Shown: positions 47,175 through 59,264, counted from the first letter of the stretch. The stretch: DNA of 64,000 nucleotides from Pseudomonas marincola (GCF_900116605.1 NZ_FPBC01000008.1:124001-188000); one strand, 5' to 3'. Numbers and translations are program-made. The notes: a model not told the origin generated them from the letters alone.

Positions 47175-47864
47175 TCAGTGGCTTTTGCGCAAGATATAAA
47201 CGCGCCACATGGCGTAGCCGGGGAGAAAATCGAAGCTGCCGAGAATATTGAAACCGACAGTTTTGAACTCGCTTTCAATCACACCGCGCGCAACCACACT
47301 ACGCCCTGATCGCACGCGGGACTGGCCTAACGCCGCCCGCCTGGCTTCGAGACGCTTACGTTTCCAGGACTTGTAGTTGCCATCGACCCACAGCGAGATG
47401 ATCAGCGTGTCTCTCGTGACCCGGTGAAACTCGTTAAGAATCTGCGTGCGCTGGGCGGGATCGATCAGTTGCTGCTGCATAAAGCGCATGCAGAAAATGC
47501 TGTCGACCGCATTGGCATCCAGCGGGATGCTGGTCATGGTGGCGGCAAGCGGTTGGATCCGCTCGGTAATCGAGCGCGGGTAACGCGCAATAAGCTGACT
47601 TATGTCCGGCTCGCCGCTATCTGCAGCAAGCACGACGCGGGTCGGCAAATGCGCCAACAAAGGCCAATAGCGGCCTTTCAGCGTTGGAAAATCAAGCACC
47701 AGATTCGGCTCACCTGCCAGTTGCAGTGCTTTGCGCGCCAGCTTCTGCCCACGCCACAACGACAATCGCCGAACGAGGCCAGCCTGTTCCTGTACTGGAA
47801 GTCCGCGATCCTGATCCGCGTCATAGCTGGGCGACAAATCAAGTTCGACGTTCTTCGATGCCAC
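47175..47864 (-). CDS. WarA-like methyltransferase paralogue with degraded SAM motif
   Basis: This 229-residue protein is a paralogue of the product at 24001–24681; both share SLWVDGN(F/Y)KSW(R/K)RKRL and end DFLPGYAMWRVY(V/I)LRK. Its motif I reads VLDFPTLKGRYWP where the paralogue has VLDLPCGAGRFWP, so the glycine-rich SAM loop is lost. It may be an inactive or kinase-like binding variant, or use the site differently. A GTG start at 47864 aligns with the paralogue's ATG; a frame to 47921 exists. A ColR box lies about 85 bp upstream, and the gene is downstream of colS. In P. fluorescens a methyltransferase next to colRS affects outer-membrane function. Confidence 0.82.
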   Translation of the reverse strand: MASKNVELDLSPSYDADQDRGLPVQEQAGLVRRLSLWRGQKLARKALQLAGEPNLVLDFPTLKGRYWPLLAHLPTRVVLAADSGEPDISQLIARYPRSITERIQPLAATMTSIPLDANAVDSIFCMRFMQQQLIDPAQRTQILNEFHRVTRDTLIISLWVDGNYKSWKRKRLEARRAALGQSRVRSGRSVVARGVIESEFKTVGFNILGSFDFLPGYAMWRVYILRKSH

Positions 47865-47949
47865 AGCAGCCTGCCCTGTTAATGATTTTGGTAACAGGCA
47901 GACTATGGGCAAGCGCATCAAACGGCTGTTAAGACAATGAGAAAATTCC

Positions 47950-47964
47950 GTGAAACAGCCTTAA
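47950..47964 (-). promoter_or_regulatory. ColR-binding box upstream of WarA-like gene
   Basis: On the minus strand TTAAGGCTGTTTCAC matches the published ColR consensus (T/C)(T/C)NA(C/G)NN(T/C)TTTTCAC at all but one specified position. It lies between colS and the methyltransferase gene and about 85 bp before the latter, where ColR would act as activator. Confidence 0.65.
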
Positions 47965-47990
47965 GTTAAGGTTTTATGACCCCTGAAACC

Positions 47991-49259
47991 TTAGGCCAGT
48001 TTAACTTCAAACACGGTACCGCCCGCCTCGCCGCCATGCACCGAAACCTGCCAGCCCTGATGCGCGCACACCCTTTTAACCAGTGACAGACCCAAGCCCA
48101 GGCCTTCGCCACGCTGCTGGTTAACCCGCACAAATGGCTGGAATACGGATTCATGCAGCTCCTCAGGGATGCCGATGCCGGAGTCCTCGACACGAAAACC
48201 ACACTTACCGGTAATCAGGCGAATCTCGCCCTGATCGGTATAGTGCATGGCGTTGCGTAACAGGTTGGAGATAACCGTACGCAAAAATGACGAGTTGTAG
48301 TGACCGTCATCAGATGCCTCCTCGATCAGGCTGAGTTTCAGCCCCTTCTCCTCAATCGCAGGCGCCCATTGCTGGATCTGTTCCTGCGCAACACTGGCCA
48401 GCGTTGCTTCACCGCCAGGCACCTGCTTATCGGTTTTACGTCGCGCCAGAATCAGGAAGGTTTCCACTAAGTCACGCATATCTTCACTGGCCCGACGAAT
48501 ACGCTGGACCTGTTCATGCTGGCGGGCATTGAGATTGTTGCTCACGGTGAGCAGCTCGCACGAGGTCGAGATAATCATCAGCGGCGTGCGCAATTCATGG
48601 CTGACATCGCTGGTGAACAACTGCTCGCGCTCCAGCGTGCCGCGTAATTGGCCCAACGTGCTGTCGAATGAGGCGGCCAAACGTCCGACTTCATCATCCG
48701 GATAATCCGGTGCCAACGCCGGTGCCAGCGGATGCAGTTGATCGCGGTGACGCACTTGGTTGGCCAGGCGAATTACCGGCGCCATCACCCGACGGGCCAG
48801 CATTAAACCAAGCCCCCACGCCGCCAGGACACTCAACACAAAGCCACTCAGAACGATCTTGTAGAGCAGCACTTCGCGCTCTTCAAATTCGTGCTGCTCC
48901 TGCACCAGAATGTAGTCTTGCCCGTCAACGGTGCGGCGCATCACATAGTAAGCATGATCACCATCAGTGACTTCGGAGTAGCCGGTTTCGACGTTGGCAA
49001 ACAATGGCGGAATTGCAAATGCGGCGCCGTGCCCGGTTGCATAAAGCTGGGTGCGTCCATCCAGACGCGGGCGCAACACGCCCTGATTCTCGGGCGCCAA
49101 TACGTTATCCAGTTCGCCATCGAGCTCCAGCGGCACCAGATGCCCTTCAACAAAGTGCACGGTGGCGACAATACTCACCGAGAAGATTCCGCTGACCACA
49201 ACTGTCATCAGCACAAAGGCGATGACAATGCGCCGGATCAGGGGTTGTTTAGACACCAT
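47991..49259 (-). CDS. colS: Sensor histidine kinase ColS
   Basis: The 422-residue kinase has membrane segments near residues 8–34 and 130–152 around a periplasmic loop. The loop holds H35xxE38 and an E126xxE129 pair plus E96, the positions reported for metal (Zn2+/Fe3+) sensing by P. putida ColS. HAMP, then DVSHELRTPLMII (phospho-His) and an ATPase domain with NLLRNAMHY, DSGIGIPEE and GLGLGLSLV follow. It overlaps colR by 11 bp (49249–49259), a sign of coupling. The upstream extension to 49316 runs inside colR and is rejected. Confidence 0.93.
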   Translation of the reverse strand: MVSKQPLIRRIVIAFVLMTVVVSGIFSVSIVATVHFVEGHLVPLELDGELDNVLAPENQGVLRPRLDGRTQLYATGHGAAFAIPPLFANVETGYSEVTDGDHAYYVMRRTVDGQDYILVQEQHEFEEREVLLYKIVLSGFVLSVLAAWGLGLMLARRVMAPVIRLANQVRHRDQLHPLAPALAPDYPDDEVGRLAASFDSTLGQLRGTLEREQLFTSDVSHELRTPLMIISTSCELLTVSNNLNARQHEQVQRIRRASEDMRDLVETFLILARRKTDKQVPGGEATLASVAQEQIQQWAPAIEEKGLKLSLIEEASDDGHYNSSFLRTVISNLLRNAMHYTDQGEIRLITGKCGFRVEDSGIGIPEELHESVFQPFVRVNQQRGEGLGLGLSLVKRVCAHQGWQVSVHGGEAGGTVFEVKLA

Positions 49260-49932
49260 TGGGCGACTCCGCCAAGCGATAACCCACGCCGTGAATGGTA
49301 TGCAGCAATGGCACATCGAACGGTTTGTCGAGCACCTGACGCAATTGATGAATGTGGCTTCTCAGGCTGTCGCTGTCTGGGCAATCATCGCCCCAAAGTG
49401 CCTCTTCAAGGGTTTCACGACGGACCACGGCCGGGCTTTTCTGCATCAACACGGCGAGCAGTTTAAGCCCCAGCGGGTTGAGCTTAATCGGCTGGCCAGC
49501 GCGGGTGATATACAGCGTGTCGAGATCGTAGACCAGATCGGCTACCTGCATCTTGCGCTTGCGGCTGCCCTGCGTGCGCCGCAATACGGCTTCGATACGA
49601 GCAACCAATTCGGACAATGCAAACGGCTTAACCAGATAATCGTCGGCACCAACACCTAGGCCCTGCAGGCGATCGTCCAGCGTATCGCGGGCGGAGAGCA
49701 TGATGATCGGAGTCTCCAGCCGGGCATCTTCACGCAGCCGTTGGCAAATCTGGAAACCATCCATTCCGGGCAGCATCACATCCAGCACGATCAGATCATA
49801 TTGCTCGGTAACGGCCAGATGCATGCCGCCCAAACCATCCTGTGCACAGTCGACGGTGTAACCCTTGAGTGCAAGAAAATCGAGGACATTAGCCAGAATA
49901 TCCTTGTTATCTTCGACTACCAGAATACGCAT
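49249..49932 (-). CDS. colR: Response regulator ColR (OmpR family)
   Basis: This 227-residue regulator has a receiver domain (VVEDNKDI, phospho-Asp in LIVLDVMLPGMDG, K in VKPFALSEL) and an OmpR-type winged helix (residues about 128–222, ending LLHTIHGVGYRLAE). ColR activates genes for lipopolysaccharide modification and phospholipid metabolism under excess metals in pseudomonads. GAGGGCAGG precedes the ATG at 49932. Possible targets here include the methyltransferase–dgkA genes and the divergent PAP2 phosphatase gene. Confidence 0.94.
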   Translation of the reverse strand: MRILVVEDNKDILANVLDFLALKGYTVDCAQDGLGGMHLAVTEQYDLIVLDVMLPGMDGFQICQRLREDARLETPIIMLSARDTLDDRLQGLGVGADDYLVKPFALSELVARIEAVLRRTQGSRKRKMQVADLVYDLDTLYITRAGQPIKLNPLGLKLLAVLMQKSPAVVRRETLEEALWGDDCPDSDSLRSHIHQLRQVLDKPFDVPLLHTIHGVGYRLAESPNGV

Positions 49933-50135
49933 ACACCTGCCCTCGGCTTGCAAAATTAGCGATCAATATACTGGCATCTGATGGCTGGCGAATAGTCGTC
50001 ATGTCAAAACCCCAACAGCGCATCCACAGCCAAGTAATGACGTTGACGATTTCTTCACAACCGCATAACAGTGCACTCACAGCCCATGATTAAAACTTCG
50101 CATCAGACTGAGACCGTTCAAGAAGGTTCGAGCTG

Positions 50136-50888
50136 ATGCTCAAAACGCTGCCGCCAATTCCACGCCCATTCAACTTTCGTTTGGCCTATGCCATCCCGCT
50201 CGGGTTGATGGCGCTGATGCTGTGCGTTGATCCCAGCCCGCTGGATCTGGCGATTGCGCACATGATGTACAGCCCGCAAACAGGCTTTATCGGTGGCCAC
50301 AGTTTTTTCCTTGAGGATGTCCTGCACGACTACGCCAAGCAGCTGATTATCGCCTGCGGCCTGCTCACCATTGCCGCGCTGATCACCTGCCAGTTCAGGC
50401 CAAAGCTGAAACACTGGCGGCGTCCTTTGAGTTACGTGGTGCTTGCGGTTGCGCTTTCGACCAGCGTCATCACACCTCTCAAGGCGCTGACCAATGTGCC
50501 TTGCCCGTGGAGCATTACCGAGTTCGGCGGCAGCCAAACCCATACGCCACTGCTCAGCAGCCGGGCGGATAACAACAAGCCGGGGCGCTGCTGGCCGGGC
50601 GGTCATGCAAGCACCGGGTTTTCCTGGCTGGCATTGTTTTTTGTCTGGCGCGACCGTCGGCCACGCGTCGCCAAGGCCGCGTTGATTGGCGTGCTCGCGG
50701 TGGGCACGATTTTTTCGGTGGGGCGCATGCTGCAAGGGGCGCACTTCCTCTCGCACAACGTCTGGACGTTATTGATCTGCTGGCTGATCAGCTTGAGTAC
50801 TTACTACCTGATCCTTTACCGACCGGCGCTGGCGAAAGCGCCACTCAAGGATGCAACTGGATTACGAACAGACACAGCGACAGAGTGA
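50136..50888 (+). CDS. PAP2-family membrane phosphatase
   Basis: This 250-residue protein has about six membrane segments and the PAP2 motifs: KALTNVPCPWS (motif 1 variant), CWPGGHAS (PSGH variant) and GRMLQGAHFLSHNVW (motif 3 with Asn in place of the final Asp). Such enzymes remove phosphate from lipid phosphates, lipid A or undecaprenyl diphosphate. In P. putida the gene beside colR encodes a PAP2 phosphatase and is ColR-regulated; here it is divergent from colR. An imperfect ColR-like element (ACGATTTCTTCAC) lies in the 200-bp gap. Its last 44 bp overlap the AEC transporter end. Confidence 0.88.
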   Translation: MLKTLPPIPRPFNFRLAYAIPLGLMALMLCVDPSPLDLAIAHMMYSPQTGFIGGHSFFLEDVLHDYAKQLIIACGLLTIAALITCQFRPKLKHWRRPLSYVVLAVALSTSVITPLKALTNVPCPWSITEFGGSQTHTPLLSSRADNNKPGRCWPGGHASTGFSWLALFFVWRDRRPRVAKAALIGVLAVGTIFSVGRMLQGAHFLSHNVWTLLICWLISLSTYYLILYRPALAKAPLKDATGLRTDTATE

Positions 50889-51780
50889 CCAGCGAGCCCA
50901 GCGTGGAGAACAAAATGCTGCGCGACACCACCGCCGCGTCGCGCTGGTAATACTCGGCCAACATGAAGGGCCCGGTGCCGGTTGGCAGCGCGCTCAGCAG
51001 TAACGCCGAATGCGCCCAGAGTGGCGGCAGATCCAGTATCTGATAGGCCAGCAGCCACACCAGAAACGGATGTACGACCAGCTTCAGCGCAACCAGCGGC
51101 AAGCTGCCATCGCTGCGACCAACCTGTTTGTGGGCGAGAAACAATCCCAGCGAAATCAGTGCACACGGCGCTGTTGCCGCGGCCAGTAAGTCCAGCACCC
51201 GCTGCGCCGGCAGCGCAACGCTCAAGCCGCTGGCGGCCCACACGCCACCGAGCAAGGGCGAGACCACCAGTGGATTCTTCAACAAGGCCAACGCCACTTT
51301 GCGCACCGCATTAAACAGGCTGGGCTCGCTTTGCAGTGCCACTTCGATGCACACAACGGCCAGCGCAAACAGCACGCAGATTACGATCAGGCTGGAAATC
51401 AGTGCCGGCTGCAAACCCGCATCGCCAAACACCAGTATGCACAGGGGAATCCCCATGTATCCGGTATTCGCATAAGAGGCGCTGAGGCCTTGAATGCTGG
51501 CATCGGCCAGACTCTTGTGTACGCGCCAGCGCCAGATCAGCGTAATCAAGAAGACAGCGATGGTGCCCGCGGTGTAGGCCGCAATAAAGCCCGGCTCCCA
51601 GAAGTGCGCCCAACTGACTGACGCCGTGGCATTGAAGAGCATGGCTGGCAGGCACAGCCAGACCACCATGCGGTTGATTTCGGAGGCTGCCGTCGGCCCA
51701 AGCAACTCCAGCCGCCGACAAATAAAACCGAGCAAGATGAGCGCAAAAACCGGCAGGATTACGCTAAGCACTGATGCCAT
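50845..51780 (-). CDS. AEC-family transporter
   Basis: This protein of about 311 residues is very hydrophobic with around ten membrane segments. It starts MASVLSVILPVFALILLGFICRR and includes NRMVVWLCLPAMLFNA, GLSASYANTGYMGIPLCI and LLSALPTGTGPFMLAEYY, as in auxin-efflux-carrier proteins that export malate or other organic acids. An upstream ATG at 51804 is also possible. It overlaps the convergent PAP2 gene by 44 bp. Substrate unknown. Confidence 0.87.
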   Translation of the reverse strand: MASVLSVILPVFALILLGFICRRLELLGPTAASEINRMVVWLCLPAMLFNATASVSWAHFWEPGFIAAYTAGTIAVFLITLIWRWRVHKSLADASIQGLSASYANTGYMGIPLCILVFGDAGLQPALISSLIVICVLFALAVVCIEVALQSEPSLFNAVRKVALALLKNPLVVSPLLGGVWAASGLSVALPAQRVLDLLAAATAPCALISLGLFLAHKQVGRSDGSLPLVALKLVVHPFLVWLLAYQILDLPPLWAHSALLLSALPTGTGPFMLAEYYQRDAAVVSRSILFSTLGSLVTLSLCLFVIQLHP

Positions 51781-51846
51781 AAAATCGCCATTGCCAACAT
51801 CCATTCAGCACTGCGCAACATCACAGCACCCAAGTCAATCGCCTGC

Positions 51847-52794
51847 TTATAACGCCACAGGCCAGAATGCGCGAATCCCCGCAACGCCCTGCGCCCCCAT
51901 ATTTCGGGCTTGTGCGGTGTCATCCGGGCCGACGCCACCCAACAGAAATACCGGCAGATTTGTTTGTTTGATCCATTGCTCACACAGCGTCCAGCCCAGT
52001 GGCTGGGCCTCGGGATGAGTCTGCGTCGCCGCCAGTGGAGACAAGGTCACGAAATCGACGCCTAGTTGCGCAGCCATCTCAAGCTCAGCCAACGAATGGC
52101 AAGAGGCTGCAAGCCAGCGCGAGGCCGGAATCGGGCGCTCGCCACCTGCCAGCTCAGTCAGTTGCTTGCTGGTCAGATGCCAGCCCGCCGCCGGGAAATC
52201 GCTGAGCCATTCGAGTGGGCCTTTAAGCATGACCTGTGCGCGCCCGGCGCAGAGGCCAATCGCGTCCAGTGCGAGCGTGCGATATTCGGGATCAAACATC
52301 TCCGGCGCGCGCAGCTGCAACAAACCTGCGCCCTGACTGACCGCCCGGTGAATACCATTAAGCAGCTCACTGGCCGACAAGTCCTGCGGTGTAATCAGGT
52401 ATTGCTCCGGCAAACGCGCGGCCGCAACGATCGGCTGGTTGGCCTGCGGAAACTCATACTCGAGCAGTTGCCTGGCACTGACCCACACCAGCGGCTGCCC
52501 TTCGGCGCCATGCGGCTCGCCGCTAAACTCACTGACTTCCCAGACATCCAGTAGCACGTGCTTATCGGGATAATCGTGCTGCACCTGAATCAGCGGCTGA
52601 GCCTTGATTACGCTGATCGCCAGCTCTTCCTGCAGCTCGCGCACCAGTGCTTCACGCACGGTTTCGGAGGCTTCGACCTTGCCGCCCGGGAACTCCCACA
52701 AACCGCCCTGATGCTGGGTATCGGCGCGTTTGGCAATCAGAATCCGGCCGTCTGCGCCGCGTATCACCGCAGCCGCCACGTGTATGCGTTTCAA
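51847..52794 (-). CDS. Nudix hydrolase fused to a ThiE-like domain (MutT-like)
   Basis: The 315-residue protein has an N-terminal Nudix domain (residues about 3–130) with the box GGKVEASETVREALVRELQEELAI and LWEFPGG, as in MutT. The C-terminal domain (about 140–312) is like thiamine-phosphate synthase (LLQLRAPEMF; FVTLSPLAATQTHPEA; FLLGGVGPDD). It may hydrolyse oxidised nucleotides, with a thiamine-related second role; the fusion is common in pseudomonads. The start is TTG at 52794, with GAGGAG six bases upstream. That site lies in the end of the GST gene, so the two are coupled. Confidence 0.88.
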   Translation of the reverse strand: MKRIHVAAAVIRGADGRILIAKRADTQHQGGLWEFPGGKVEASETVREALVRELQEELAISVIKAQPLIQVQHDYPDKHVLLDVWEVSEFSGEPHGAEGQPLVWVSARQLLEYEFPQANQPIVAAARLPEQYLITPQDLSASELLNGIHRAVSQGAGLLQLRAPEMFDPEYRTLALDAIGLCAGRAQVMLKGPLEWLSDFPAAGWHLTSKQLTELAGGERPIPASRWLAASCHSLAELEMAAQLGVDFVTLSPLAATQTHPEAQPLGWTLCEQWIKQTNLPVFLLGGVGPDDTAQARNMGAQGVAGIRAFWPVAL

Positions 52795-52797
52795 GCG

Positions 52798-53421
52798 TTA
52801 CTCCTCTAGCGCGGCCTGATACCACTTCTGAAATGCCGGCCATTGATAGATGGTGTTCACATAATCCTCCGCCACCGCTGGCAGCTCGACTTTATAGCTG
52901 CGCAACCGGCAAGCCACTGGCGCAAAGAAGGCATCGACCAGGCTCACGCTGCCGAACAGATAAGGCCCCTCCGCCCCGAACAGCTCGCGGCACTCCAGCC
53001 AGAGGTTACACACCCGCTGAATGTCGGCGCGTACCGCTTCCGGCACCTCGGCCAAGGCTTCATTGCGCTGCAGGTCCATCGGCATGTGCGTACGCAGTGC
53101 AACGAAGGCGCTGTGCATCTCGGCGCAAGCACTGCGGGCACGCGCCCGGGCATAACGCTCACGCGGCCACAAGTGCGCCTGTGGATAAGACTCAGCCAGA
53201 TACTCGGCAATCGCCAGTGAATCCCACACCGGGCCATCTGCGGTTTTCAGCAGCGGCACTTTGGCAGTGGGTGAGTGCTTGAGGATCAGCGCCTGGGTGT
53301 CGGGGCGATTGAGCAGAATCAGTTGCTCTGTGTAAGGCGCGCCTGTGAGTTCCAGGGCCAGCGCCGCACGCAGCGACCACGACGAATAGCGCTTGTCACC
53401 AATCACCAATTGCAGAGACAT
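52798..53421 (-). CDS. Glutathione S-transferase
   Basis: This 207-residue GST has an N-terminal thioredoxin-like domain (MSLQLVIGDKRYSSWSLRAA; PTAKVPLLKTADGPVWDSLAIAEYLAE with the cis-proline and SLAI region) and a helical C-terminal domain. The start SxxW near residue 14–16 resembles the GST of the MaiA/beta-related classes. Substrate unknown. AAGGAACACC precedes the ATG at 53421. Its 3' end is 3 bp from the Nudix start. Confidence 0.9.
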   Translation of the reverse strand: MSLQLVIGDKRYSSWSLRAALALELTGAPYTEQLILLNRPDTQALILKHSPTAKVPLLKTADGPVWDSLAIAEYLAESYPQAHLWPRERYARARARSACAEMHSAFVALRTHMPMDLQRNEALAEVPEAVRADIQRVCNLWLECRELFGAEGPYLFGSVSLVDAFFAPVACRLRSYKVELPAVAEDYVNTIYQWPAFQKWYQAALEE

Positions 53422-53522
53422 GAGGTGTTCCTTGGTCAGGTTGCAAAAGACAGGGACGCCGAAGCGTCCCTGAATTTGTCATTTGAAAACAACAATATCA
53501 ACCGTGGCAGTAAAGCACCGAC

Positions 53523-54740
53523 TCAGGTGCGATATTCCGCGTTGATCTTAACGTACTCATGCGACAAGTCAGTGGTCCAGATAGTTTCGCTGCAGGTGCC
53601 ACGACCCAACTCGATGCGGATGGTGATCTCTTCCTGCGCCATCACGGCGCTGCCCTGCTCTTCGGTGTAACTCGCCGCACGGCAACCACGGCTGGCGATG
53701 CACACATCACCGAGGAACACATCAATCTTGCTGACATCCAGTTGCGCCACGCCAGCACGGCCGACAGCGGCCAGAATCCGGCCCCAGTTCGGGTCAGAGG
53801 CAAACAGTGCGGTCTTGATCAGCGGCGAATGCGCCACCGCGTAACCCACGTCCAGGCACTCCTGATGAGTCGCGCCGCCATTAACGGCCACGGTCACAAA
53901 CTTGGTCGCACCTTCACCGTCACGCACGATAGCCTGCGCCACTTCCATGCACACTTCGAACACAGCTTTTTTCAAGGCAGTGAACAGCGTGCCGCTGGCC
54001 TGAGTCACTTCCGGCAGCGCAGCTTTGCCGGTGGCAATCAGCATGCAGCAATCATTGGTCGAGGTGTCGCCATCAATGGTGATGCGATTGAACGACTTGT
54101 TCGCAGCATCGCGCAGCAGATCTTGCAACACGCCCTGGCTGACTTTGGCATCGGTTGCAATGTAACCGAGCATGGTCGCCATGTTCGGCTTGATCATGCC
54201 CGCGCCCTTGCTGATCCCCGTTACCGTAATGGTCACGCCATCATGCTCGAACTGACGGCTCGCGCCCTTGGGCAGCGTGTCGGTGGTCATGATGCCTTCG
54301 GCAGCCTGCGCCCAGTTGTGCTCGCTGAGGTTGTCGATAGCGGCCTGCAACGCGCCTTCGATTTTCTCGACTGGCAATGGCTCGCCAATAACCCCAGTCG
54401 AAAATGGCAGCACCGCGCTTTCCTCAACACCGCTCAATTCGGCCAGCTTGGCGCAAGTACGCTCGGCGTTGGCGAGGCCCGGCTCACCCGTGCCAGCGTT
54501 GGCATTGCCGGTATTGGTCAGCAGATAGCGCACGTTACCCAACACCCGCTTCTTGGCCAGAATCACCGGTGCGGCGCAGAACGCATTCAAGGTAAAGACC
54601 CCGGCAACGCTGGAGCCTTCAGCGCAGCGCATGACCACTACATCTTTGCGCCCGACGCGCTTGATGCCCGCACTGGCAATACCAAGTTCGAATCCTGCAA
54701 CCGGGTGCAGAGTAGACAACGGGCCAAGACCTACAGCCAT
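53523..54740 (-). CDS. argJ: Bifunctional ornithine acetyltransferase/N-acetylglutamate synthase
   Basis: This 405-residue enzyme recycles the acetyl group in arginine synthesis by transferring it from N-acetylornithine to glutamate; bifunctional forms also use acetyl-CoA. It has [15 protein letters not shown] at the start, [14 protein letters not shown], and the autocleavage site region [15 protein letters not shown] (cut before the Thr). It ends [12 protein letters not shown]. It is monocistronic between GST and secA. Standard length. Confidence 0.95.
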   Translation of the reverse strand: MAVGLGPLSTLHPVAGFELGIASAGIKRVGRKDVVVMRCAEGSSVAGVFTLNAFCAAPVILAKKRVLGNVRYLLTNTGNANAGTGEPGLANAERTCAKLAELSGVEESAVLPFSTGVIGEPLPVEKIEGALQAAIDNLSEHNWAQAAEGIMTTDTLPKGASRQFEHDGVTITVTGISKGAGMIKPNMATMLGYIATDAKVSQGVLQDLLRDAANKSFNRITIDGDTSTNDCCMLIATGKAALPEVTQASGTLFTALKKAVFEVCMEVAQAIVRDGEGATKFVTVAVNGGATHQECLDVGYAVAHSPLIKTALFASDPNWGRILAAVGRAGVAQLDVSKIDVFLGDVCIASRGCRAASYTEEQGSAVMAQEEITIRIELGRGTCSETIWTTDLSHEYVKINAEYRT

Positions 54741-54878
54741 GAAAGCGCTCCTTATCGAGACACGCGCCAGCCGCAGGCTAGCGCACAGAGGATGGTAAAA
54801 CGCCGCGAGCGGTAAACCGTTCGCGGCGTATATAGCCGGGCTAGCAATGATAAACGCTGTAGCGTGCTTATCGCCTGC

Positions 54879-57614
<2,736 letters not shown>

Positions 57615-57732
57615 ATCGACAGGTTCTTCCCACACGTATGGATGGAGGGCGGCCCTACAGTCGCCCATGCAGCCCTGAAGGCTGCTTGCGAAGGAGGCAT
57701 TCTACTCGGAAAAGGCAATCAGGAAAGTAGCG

Positions 57733-58662
57733 TTATTGTTCTTCGCTCACTCGCGCGATGTAAGTGGTGGGGTTGACCACTCGACCTTTACTGGTTACTT
57801 CGAAGTGCACATGATACCCAGTGGAGCGTCCTGTGCTGCCTACCTGAGCGATAGTTTGGCCACGTTTGACCAGATCCCCGACCTGCACCATATTACGACG
57901 ATTGTGCCCGTACAAGGTTGTGTAACCATCGGCATGGCTGATTTCGACCACATTGCCGTAGCCCCTTTTGACCCCGGAAAAGGTCACAACCCCTGCGGCC
58001 ACGGCCACCACCGGACTGCCGGCCTTGGCGGCGAAATCGACACCTTTATGCACGCTGGAGCGCCCGGTCAACGGGTCTGTACGGCGGCCATAATGGGATG
58101 AAATATAGCCTTGCAAAACCGGCTGACCGGCGAGGTATTCAGACTCGCTGAGACGACGCTCAGCCAGCAACTGCTCAAGCACCTGCAACTGGCTTTCGCG
58201 GCTGTCGAGTTGCAACGCCAGATCGTCCAGTGTGCTCATGAATGATGGCGGTGCGTAGGCCGATTCCTGCAAAGCATCATCCGGCCCGCCCTGCCCCACA
58301 TTCAGCGAAAAATCGAACTCGCTCGAGTCCAGATCAGCCAGCTCGGTCAAGCGCTCACCCAGCGCATCCAGGCGCGTCAGGCGTGCCTGCAATTCGGCAA
58401 CGTGGCCGGCGAAAGCATCCAGTTGGCGCTGCGCATCGACGCGCACTTCACCGACCTCGGCACGTTGTTCATCAAGCGCCTGCGTGACTTCGGCAGTTTG
58501 TAGAATTGCGGTGTCTATCGGCGCATGGATCCAGGTCGCAAATGCGGCCCCCATGCTCAACGATACAGCCAGAAACATCGCCAGGCCCAAGGCCATCCAG
58601 CGCATGTCCAGACTCACCGTACGAGCGGCGCCGTGGCGCCGACTTAATAAGATTATTTGCAC
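57733..58662 (-). CDS. M23-family metallopeptidase (LytM domain)
   Basis: The 309-residue envelope protein has an N-terminal membrane anchor (residues about 22–45), coiled-coil periplasmic helices (RAEVGEVRVDAQRQLD…) and a C-terminal LytM/M23 domain. The zinc ligands HxxxD in SSVHKGVDFAA and HVH in GYHVHFEVTS are intact, so it may cut cell-wall peptides. The start is GTG at 58662 with GAGGGGAAG upstream. It is divergent from the DciA-like gene and lies near secA as in other pseudomonads. Confidence 0.9.
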   Translation of the reverse strand: MQIILLSRRHGAARTVSLDMRWMALGLAMFLAVSLSMGAAFATWIHAPIDTAILQTAEVTQALDEQRAEVGEVRVDAQRQLDAFAGHVAELQARLTRLDALGERLTELADLDSSEFDFSLNVGQGGPDDALQESAYAPPSFMSTLDDLALQLDSRESQLQVLEQLLAERRLSESEYLAGQPVLQGYISSHYGRRTDPLTGRSSVHKGVDFAAKAGSPVVAVAAGVVTFSGVKRGYGNVVEISHADGYTTLYGHNRRNMVQVGDLVKRGQTIAQVGSTGRSTGYHVHFEVTSKGRVVNPTTYIARVSEEQ

Positions 58663-58741
58663 AACTTCCCCTCTGGTGAAGCCAAAGCTGGCAGCAGGTA
58701 TTCTGCTACCATGACGGCTTCACAATTCAAGGCGTTCAGCC

Positions 58742-59197
58742 ATGACGTTTCGCCCTTTACCGGCCAAGGCCACCTCCGCGCTACTGCGTGAAGTGAAGCC
58801 ACTCAAAGCGCTGTTCCATCAAGCTCAGAAGCTTGATCAGCTGCAGCAACTTGTTGAGAGCCAGTTACAGCCAGCTGCCCGTGAACACTGCCATATAGCA
58901 TCGTGGCGTGACGGCTGCCTGTTGCTAATTGTCACCGATGGCCATTGGGCCACCCGCCTGCGTTACCAGCAACGACGCCTGCTTAAACAGTTGCAGGCGC
59001 TCGAAGCGTTCGCGACCTTAACCAAGATACACTTCAAGGTGCAACCACCGACTGCCGAAAGGCGTGTACCCGGTCGCACTTTTTGTTTATCGGCCAGCGC
59101 CGCAGAAAACATCCAGGAAACCGCCGATAGCATCAGCGATCCAAAACTGCGAGCCGCATTAGAGCGCCTGGCCAAACATGTAACCCCGTCCGAGTAA
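58742..59197 (+). CDS. dciA: DciA-like DUF721 protein
   Basis: The 151-residue protein is of the DUF721 family: WRDGCLLLIVTDGHWATRLRYQQRRLLKQL is the conserved core. DciA loads or assists the replicative helicase DnaB in bacteria without DnaC, which includes Pseudomonas. Its C terminus is less conserved. It is divergent from the M23 peptidase gene and convergent with lpxC, as in P. aeruginosa. The function is inferred from family and synteny. Confidence 0.8.
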   Translation: MTFRPLPAKATSALLREVKPLKALFHQAQKLDQLQQLVESQLQPAAREHCHIASWRDGCLLLIVTDGHWATRLRYQQRRLLKQLQALEAFATLTKIHFKVQPPTAERRVPGRTFCLSASAAENIQETADSISDPKLRAALERLAKHVTPSE

Positions 59198-59236
59198 ATC
59201 CTTCGGGGAAACTTGCCGGCGTTGGCTGGCGACGAA

Positions 59237-59264
59237 TAAAAAGAGGCCACCCGAAGGTGGCCCC
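59237..59264 (-). terminator. lpxC rho-independent terminator
   Basis: GGCCACC and GGTGGCC form a stem at 59245–59262 with a TCGG-type loop. On the minus strand TCTTTTTATT follows. It closes the ftsZ–lpxC end of the division cluster and may also help stop dciA. Confidence 0.9.
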
